From Streptomyces sp. NBC_00258 (GTDB lineage: Bacteria; Actinomycetota; Actinomycetes; Streptomycetales; Streptomycetaceae): 64,000 nt of DNA. Shown here in pieces: positions 59,094 to 64,000 of this stretch (positions are counted from its first letter, which is position 1; every line of letters begins with the position of its first letter). The DNA lies in contig NZ_CP108081.1 of NCBI RefSeq assembly GCF_036182465.1, forward strand, positions 1,240,001 through 1,304,000. Direction: 5' to 3'. The position numbers were made by a program, and so were the translations under genes. A model generated the notes under the pieces. It saw only the letters and a list, made by a program, of their open reading frames with translations. It searched no databases and was not told the DNA's origin.

Positions 59094-59979
59094 CTGATGG
59101 TTTCAGAATGAGGTTCGGAGTCGTCTCAAGCAGATGATGCTGCAGGCAAGTTGGAGGAAGCCCAGGTGGAGATCTGCGCGCTTCTCGTAGCGGATCCGCA
59201 GCCGTTTGAACTGGTGCAGCCAGGCAAATGTGCGCTCCACGACCCAACGCGTCTTTCCCAGGCCGGAGCCGTGCGTGATGCCTTTTCGGGCGAACTTGGG
59301 TGTGATGCCGCGAGCCCGGAGAAGGCGGCGGTACTTGTCGTAGTCGTAACCGCGGTCGGCGAACAGCCGAGTTGGCCGGTGCCTGGGTCGACCGCGGACA
59401 CCGCGGATGCGGGGTATCGCATCGAGCAGGGGCATCAGCTGGGTGATGTCGTGGCGGTTCCCGCTGGTCAGTGAGACGCAAAGGGGGTGCCGTGCCGGTC
59501 GACGATCAAGTGGTGCTTGCTGCCGGGCCGGGCCCGGTCGACCGGCGAAGGTCCGGTGTGAGCCCCCCTTTCAGAGCCCTCACGTGCGATCCGTCGATCG
59601 CGGCGTCGTCCATGTCCAGCAGACCCGCCGCACGCAGCTCGGCCAGCAGCACCTCGTGCAGTTGCGGCCAGACACCGGCCTCGGTCCAGTCCCGCAGTCG
59701 CCGCCAGGCCGTCACGCCACTGCAGCCGACCTGTTCTGCGGGAACGTCCCGCCAGCTCACGCTTTTGCACGGCACGTAGACGATGCCTCTGAGCGCAGCC
59801 CGGTCATCTGCCGGCAACCGCCCCGGATACCGATGCCGCCGAGGCGGCCGAGCAGGTAAAAGCGGGGCTACACGTTCCCACAGGTCATCAGGCACAAGTT
59901 CAGCAGCCACTCAACCGATCCTGCCGACACAAGACCCAACTGCCAAGCCCCACAACGAATGTCATTCTGAAACGGTCAG
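59094..59979 (-). mobile_element. IS5-family insertion sequence with terminal repeats
   Basis: An about 886-bp element. The ends are inverted repeats: left CTGATGGTTTCAGAATGAGG (59094-59113) and right, read inward, CTGACCGTTTCAGAATGACA (59979-59960); 16 of 20 positions match. Both ends are flanked by TTA, a candidate target duplication. Clean ends suggest a recent insertion. It contains one frameshifted transposase gene on the minus strand and lies between the Imm7 gene and the 3' end region of the TSUP permease. Confidence 0.85.
59103..59910 (-). CDS. IS5-family transposase, two -1 frameshifts
   Basis: The transposase is spread over three frames. Frame 1 (from GTG 59910) has the HTH part (ELVPDDLWERVAPLLP, WRDVPAEQVGCSGVTAWRRL) and catalytic DGSHVRALKGG. 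A -1 shift at AAAGGGGGG (complement of 59563-59571) leads to AHTGPSPVDRARPGSKHHLI. A second -1 shift at CCCCCTTT (complement of 59480-59487) leads to SLTSGNRHDITQL, LFADRGYDYDKYR and the final ERTFAWLHQFKRL. IS427-group elements use one programmed -1 shift; the second may be a mutation. Confidence 0.8.
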
Positions 59980-60453
59980 TTAGTTGGGACGATGAGATAG
60001 CCGGGATCAAGCGGGCTGGGTGAGTGCTGCAACCGCCGTTGTGACGTTCCTGACCACGACCACGCCGGCGGGCTGGGTTCATGGCCGTACGCCAGCAGCC
60101 GTCTTCCGTTCATGCCGACCAGCCGCCTGACACCAGGTCGCGAGACCAGGGGTCGCCAGCAGCGTCACCAAGAGGGCAAGCTCGGCCGACGCCTCAACTT
60201 CCCGACCTGCTCGCGGAGTTCGGGCCGCAGTATCCCCACATCCGCGAGACAGACCTCCCAGAGCGACCGTCGAGGCCAGCTTCGGGCCCCACGAGCGCAC
60301 CTGCACGGGGAGCCGGTGTGCTGGGTCTGTCCAACGCCCCCGCCAGCAATGGATGCGTCGATGGGGCCGTGCCGACTTCCTCAACGCGGTTCGGGAGCGG
60401 AACCCGACTGCGCCGCACAGATGTCCCGTGACAGCGAGGACTGATCCGGCAGG
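59980..60453. other. Intergenic, nothing recognised
   Basis: About 470 bp right of the IS. Several short frames are open, but none resembles a toxin, an IS or another family. If the IS split a toxin-immunity pair, this is where toxin remains would be expected; I see none with confidence. Confidence 0.35.
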
Positions 60454-61239
60454 TCAGTCCAGTGCGTCGAACGCGTAGAGGGCGCCGAGTGCGGTGGCCA
60501 GGGTGCCGAGTAGGAGGCGGAGGAAGGTCTCGGGCATGCGTGGCTGGAGGCGTGCTCCGAGGTAACCGCCGATGAGACCGCCCAGTCCGCAGGCCAGGCC
60601 GAGAGACCAGTCGGGGGCGATGCTGCCGCTGCGGACCAGGGACAGCAGGGCGTAGGTAGACGCACCGACCACCGAAGTGGCGAAGGTGGAAGCGAGCGCG
60701 GCAGGGGCGACCCTGGAAACGGGAACACCTCGGCCGACGAGAATGGGGCCGAGGATCGAGCCGCCGCCGATGCCGTAGATGCCGCCCACGACCCCGACCG
60801 CGAGCGCCAGACCGGTGACCGTCCGGGGCGCAGGCTCAGGGCGTCGTGTCTCCGGAAGTGCGGGGCGGAGGGTCTGGGTGATGAGCCACGTACCGAGCGG
60901 CAACAGCAGACCTGCAACCAGAAGCCGAAAGACGTTCGGGCCCGGAAGGGCGAACACGCGGATGACCGCTCCGAGGACCACACCGGGCAGGGTGCCCAGC
61001 ACCATACGACGCACGAGCGGGCCCTTCAGGGTGCCGTCGCGTCGGTATCGGAGCAGGGCGCCGGGGCCTGCAACCACGTTGTAGAGCAGGTTCGTGGGCG
61101 TGACGGCCGGGCTGGGCACGGCGAAGACGCTGAGCTGCACGGGGAGCAGGAACACGGCCCCGGACACTCCGACCGGCGCGGTCACCACGGCTATCAGCAT
61201 CCCGACTGCAAGGCCGGCCGCTCCCAACTCCCATTGCAT
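60454..61239 (-). CDS. TSUP-family (TauE/SafE) permease
   Basis: A 261-aa membrane protein with eight helices in two repeats, each starting with the TSUP signature (GVSGAVFLLPVQL and GGIYGIGGGSILGPILV). The family moves sulfite, sulfoacetate or other organosulfur anions; direction and substrate cannot be told. ATG 61239 begins the first helix properly; the frame extends upstream without family similarity. It is monocistronic. Confidence 0.9.
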   Translation of the reverse strand: MQWELGAAGLAVGMLIAVVTAPVGVSGAVFLLPVQLSVFAVPSPAVTPTNLLYNVVAGPGALLRYRRDGTLKGPLVRRMVLGTLPGVVLGAVIRVFALPGPNVFRLLVAGLLLPLGTWLITQTLRPALPETRRPEPAPRTVTGLALAVGVVGGIYGIGGGSILGPILVGRGVPVSRVAPAALASTFATSVVGASTYALLSLVRSGSIAPDWSLGLACGLGGLIGGYLGARLQPRMPETFLRLLLGTLATALGALYAFDALD

Positions 61240-61488
61240 CCGATGCCCCCGCGCTGTCTGAGCCTGTCCCGTGTCGACCTTCCCGCGACAGCGTAGATCG
61301 CCCGCATCTCGCCTCCCTGGCGCGCTCCCGACCTGGGTGATCAAAGATCGATGGCACGCTCGACCTTCACTGTCTTCACCTGCTACCCGGCAACCGCACC
61401 GTCGAGCAACCTGGAGAACCCAGGTCCGATCCTCATGTTCCGCACACAGCACTGACGTTGCGCCCACGGATCTGAGAACCCACCGATG
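61240..61488. other. Upstream region of the TSUP gene
   Basis: About 250 bp upstream of the leftward TSUP gene. It should contain its promoter. No gene or repeat was recognised. Confidence 0.35.
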
Positions 61489-61525
61489 ACACCGGGCGGA
61501 TGCTCCATGAGCGTCCGCCCGGTGT
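61489..61525 (-). terminator. Terminator of the beta-glucosidase operon
   Basis: A 17-bp stem ACACCGGGCGGATGCTC / GAGCGTCCGCCCGGTGT (one mismatch that pairs as G-U or A-C) with loop CAT. It lies 128 bp after the GH1 stop and is the strongest hairpin in this part. Confidence 0.75.
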
Positions 61526-61652
61526 TGTCAGACGAAGACCCCCGCCGCGTCACGCGAAGGACCCACAAGGAAAAGGAAGCAGGAACCGCCCTGCAACACC
61601 ACTGGATCGTGATCCGCCGGTCCCCGGCTGTGCTCCGACGTCACACGCGAGT

Positions 61653-63113
61653 TCACCGATTCTCACCGTCCCGATCCGGCAACGTGCCAGTGCGGGCCAC
61701 GTCGGCGTACCACCGTGCGCTGGCCTTGGGGATGCGCTTACCGGTCGGGTAGTCGACGTAGACGGCACCGAAGCGCTTGCTGTAGCCGTAGCCCCATTCG
61801 AAGTTGTCCAGCAGAGACCACAGGAAGTAGCCCCGTACGTCGACGCCGGCCAAGATCGCCCGCTGGACGGCCGACAGGTGGCCGTGCAGGTAGGCGACGC
61901 GCTCAGGGTCGCTCACCTCGCCCTCCGGGTTGACGTAGTCGTCGAACGCGGCCCCGTTCTCGGTGATCATCAAGGGCATGGTGGGGAACTCTGTCTTGAG
62001 CCGCATCAGCAGGTCGTACAGACCGCTGGGGTCGACCGCCCAGCCCATCGCGGTGGTGCTGCCTTCGGGGCGGTGGAAGGCGACCCGGTCCGCGCCCGGC
62101 CAGGGGCTGTGCTCGCTCGCCCCGTGACCGTCAGAGCCGTGGCTCGCCTCGTCCGTGGCGGCCGAGACGAGGGTGGGTGTGTAGTAGTTGACGCCCAGGA
62201 AGTCCAGCGGCTGGTGGATCGTGGCGAGGTCGCCGTCCTTCACGAAGGACCAGTCGGTCAGGCCGGCCGTGTCCTGGAGGAGATCCTGCGGGTACGCGCC
62301 CTCCAGCAGCGGGCCGGTGAAGACACGGTTGGCCAGCGCGTCGATCCGGCGGACCGCGTCCAGGTCCTCGGCGGCCTCGGTCAGCGCTCGGACGTGGTGG
62401 ATGTTGAGCGTGATGGACGTCCGCGCGCGGGAGGGCAGTTCGGCCCGCAGCGCCAGAACGGCCTTGCCGTGGGCGAGGTTGAGGTGGTGCGCCGCACGCA
62501 GGGCCGCAACCGGGTCGGTGCGCCCGGGGGCGTGGACACCGGAGCCGTATCCGAGGAAGGCACTGCACCAGGGCTCGTTGAGGGTGGTCCAGGTCTTCAC
62601 CCGGTCGCCCAGCGCACGGGCCGCGAGAGTCGCGTAGTCGGCGAACCGGTCGCTGGTGACGCGCTCCGGCCAGCCGCCGGCGTCCTCCAGCTCCTGCGGC
62701 AGGTCCCAGTGGTAGAGGGTGACGACCGGCTCGATGCCCTTCTCCAGCAGTGCGTCGGTCAGTGCCCGGTAGAAGTCGAGCCCTTTCTGTACTGCCGGGC
62801 CGCGGCCGGTCGGCTGCACCCGCGGCCACGACAGGGAGAACCGGTAGGCGCTCACGCCGAGGTCGGCCATGATCGCGACGTCCTCGCGCCAGCGGTGGTA
62901 GTGGTCGGTGGCCACGTCACCGGTGTCGCCGTTGCGCACCCTGCCGGGCGTGTGCGAGTAGGTGTCCCAGATGGAAGGGGTGCGTCCGTCGACGGAGGCG
63001 GCACCCTCGATCTGGTACGCGGCGGTCGCCGTGCCCCAGGTGAATCCCTGAGGGAATCGGATGGCGTTGGTGGTTCCCGGGGCGGGCGCGACACGTCGGG
63101 TAACGGTGGTCAC
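61653..63113 (-). CDS. bglC: GH1 beta-glucosidase
   Basis: A 486-aa intracellular family-1 beta-glucosidase. The N-terminal FPQGFTWGTATAAYQIEGA, acid/base Glu in TLNEPWC and nucleophile Glu in MITENGAAF are all present, and FLWSLLDNFEWGYGYSKRFG closes the active site. No signal peptide. The GTG start lies 91 bp after a sugar ABC permease gene. This order equals the end of the Streptomyces cebEFG-bglC cellobiose operon, so import of cello-oligosaccharides and cleavage to glucose is inferred. The regulator CebR and its box would lie outside the window. Confidence 0.92.
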   Translation of the reverse strand: MTTVTRRVAPAPGTTNAIRFPQGFTWGTATAAYQIEGAASVDGRTPSIWDTYSHTPGRVRNGDTGDVATDHYHRWREDVAIMADLGVSAYRFSLSWPRVQPTGRGPAVQKGLDFYRALTDALLEKGIEPVVTLYHWDLPQELEDAGGWPERVTSDRFADYATLAARALGDRVKTWTTLNEPWCSAFLGYGSGVHAPGRTDPVAALRAAHHLNLAHGKAVLALRAELPSRARTSITLNIHHVRALTEAAEDLDAVRRIDALANRVFTGPLLEGAYPQDLLQDTAGLTDWSFVKDGDLATIHQPLDFLGVNYYTPTLVSAATDEASHGSDGHGASEHSPWPGADRVAFHRPEGSTTAMGWAVDPSGLYDLLMRLKTEFPTMPLMITENGAAFDDYVNPEGEVSDPERVAYLHGHLSAVQRAILAGVDVRGYFLWSLLDNFEWGYGYSKRFGAVYVDYPTGKRIPKASARWYADVARTGTLPDRDGENR

Positions 63114-63204
63114 GTGAGTCCTTCCAGAGGTACTTCGGGGTGGGAGGGGCGGAACGGGGTGGCGAGTACCGGAGGGGCGCGGCAGCAGAGGGACGGCGGG
63201 GCGC

Positions 63205-64000
63205 TCATCCCTTGACCGCTCCCTGCATGATTCCGCCGACGATCTGACGGCCGAAGACGATGAACATGACGAGCAGGGGCAGCGTGCCGAGGAGGGCGCC
63301 CGCCATGATCAGCGACTGGTCGCGTATGTATCCCGCGCTCAGCTGGGTGAGTGCGACGGGCACCGTCGGGTTGGACATGTCGAGCACGATGAACGGCCAG
63401 AAGAAGTCGTTCCAGGCGTGCACGAACGTGATCATGAACAGGACGGCCATGGGAGGCCGGGCGATCGGCAGCACGATGCTCCAGAAGATGCGCAATGAGT
63501 GCGCACCATCCACCCGTCCGGCCTCGACGAGTTCGTCGGGCAGCGCCTCGCTCAGGTACTGCCGCATGAAGAACACCCCGACGGCGCTGACGAGCGTGGG
63601 GAAGATGACGGCGGGCAGCTGCTGGCCCCAGCCCAGTTCCGTCATCATCATGAACAGCGGTACGACGCCGAGTTGAGGCGGCACCATCATCGTGCCGATC
63701 ACGAGCATGAGCAGGATGTTGCGGCCCTTGAAGCGGAGTTTCGCGAAGGCGAAGCCGGCCAGGGTGGCGAACAGCACCGTCGACAGGGCGATCACGCCGG
63801 CCACGATCAGGCTGTTGAGCATGGCCTTGCCCAGCGCGGCGTCCTGCCAGGCCTTGCCGAGGTTCTCCAGAAGATGAGGTCCCGGCAGGAACGGCGGCGG
63901 CGTCTGGGTGACGCGGGTGTTGTCGCTGGATGCCGCCACCATCGTCCAGTACAGCGGGAAGAGTGAGAAGAGCGCCGCGATCCCCAGCAGGATGTAGGCG
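63205..64000 (-). CDS. Carbohydrate ABC transporter permease, MalG/CebG type (5' end outside)
   Basis: The last 265 codons of a MalG-type permease; the frame runs off the window. It has five to six visible helices and the EAA loop EAGRVDGAHSLRIFWSIVLPIARP that docks the ATPase. The C-terminus LLVMFIVFGRQIVGGIMQGAVKG closely resembles CebG. It acts in the membrane with a partner permease and binding protein that must lie to the right. Cellobiose is inferred from the GH1 gene behind it. Confidence 0.9.
   Translation of the reverse strand, partial: AYILLGIAALFSLFPLYWTMVAASSDNTRVTQTPPPFLPGPHLLENLGKAWQDAALGKAMLNSLIVAGVIALSTVLFATLAGFAFAKLRFKGRNILLMLVIGTMMVPPQLGVVPLFMMMTELGWGQQLPAVIFPTLVSAVGVFFMRQYLSEALPDELVEAGRVDGAHSLRIFWSIVLPIARPPMAVLFMITFVHAWNDFFWPFIVLDMSNPTVPVALTQLSAGYIRDQSLIMAGALLGTLPLLVMFIVFGRQIVGGIMQGAVKG

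Noticed and set aside
61500..63215. Long plus-strand frame opposite the GH1 gene
   Set aside because: It mirrors the GH1 codons, has a shadow-type composition (Val/Gly/Arg-rich) and resembles no family, while GH1 motifs on the other strand are complete.
1..64000. CRISPR array, rRNA or tRNA genes, biosynthetic core genes (PKS/NRPS)
   Set aside because: No regularly spaced repeats, no RNA gene secondary-structure signatures and no such domains were seen anywhere in the window.

Overview
High-GC actinobacterial DNA, almost certainly from a Streptomyces. The clues are extreme G/C at third codon positions, GTG and TTG starts after strong GGAGG sites, two genes carrying the rare TTA leucine codon (bldA type), a xylFGH-ROK locus, a eukaryote-like cyclophilin, a VanJ-like protein and many secreted hydrolases. 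The mix of catabolic operons, regulators, one intact IS and many decayed transposase, integrase and protease pieces suggests an accessory region or chromosome arm. No rRNA, tRNA or CRISPR array was found.

Layout. 1-3512: response regulator (3' end only), sensor kinase, D-Ala-D-Ala carboxypeptidase and VanJ-like membrane phosphohydrolase, a probable cell-envelope or glycopeptide response cluster. 3.5-12.3 kb: LLM oxidoreductase, secreted serine protease, an AraC-cupin-SGNH operon, a universal stress protein, and remnants of ISAs1 and ISL3 transposases and a TetR gene. 12.3-17.6 kb: large secreted hydrolase with Calx-beta domains, a lipoprotein, and a MerR-quinone oxidoreductase pair. 17.9-22.4 kb: xylose-type ABC transporter xylFGH with its ROK regulator. 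22.9-30.5 kb: Tat-exported hydrolase (TTA codon), GT-C glycosyltransferase, an OmpR-type two-component system, and a divergent FMN reductase/XRE pair.

30.2-38.6 kb is a coherent fructan system: exported GH32 levanase/inulinase with a self-nested domain, a small ABM protein, a PfkB fructokinase, an frcBCA-type ABC transporter and a LacI regulator. Two identically spaced tandem operators tie it together, one before the levanase and one between the fructokinase and the transporter. 39.5-43.4 kb is a MarR-controlled redox/hydrolase group with three copies of the same 14-bp palindrome. 43.6-45.7 kb encodes a P-loop NTPase with a C-terminal HTH and a TTA codon, next to an integrase remnant.

46-64 kb: lipoprotein, cyclophilin, NarL-type two-component system followed by an MMPL transporter, a decayed secreted peptidase, a GtrA-like protein beside an AT-rich operator-like array, an alpha/beta hydrolase with a possible leader peptide, DUF2785, CGNR regulator divergent from an epoxide hydrolase, an orphan Imm7-like immunity gene directly beside an IS5-family insertion, a TSUP permease, and the end of a cellobiose-type ABC operon with a GH1 beta-glucosidase.
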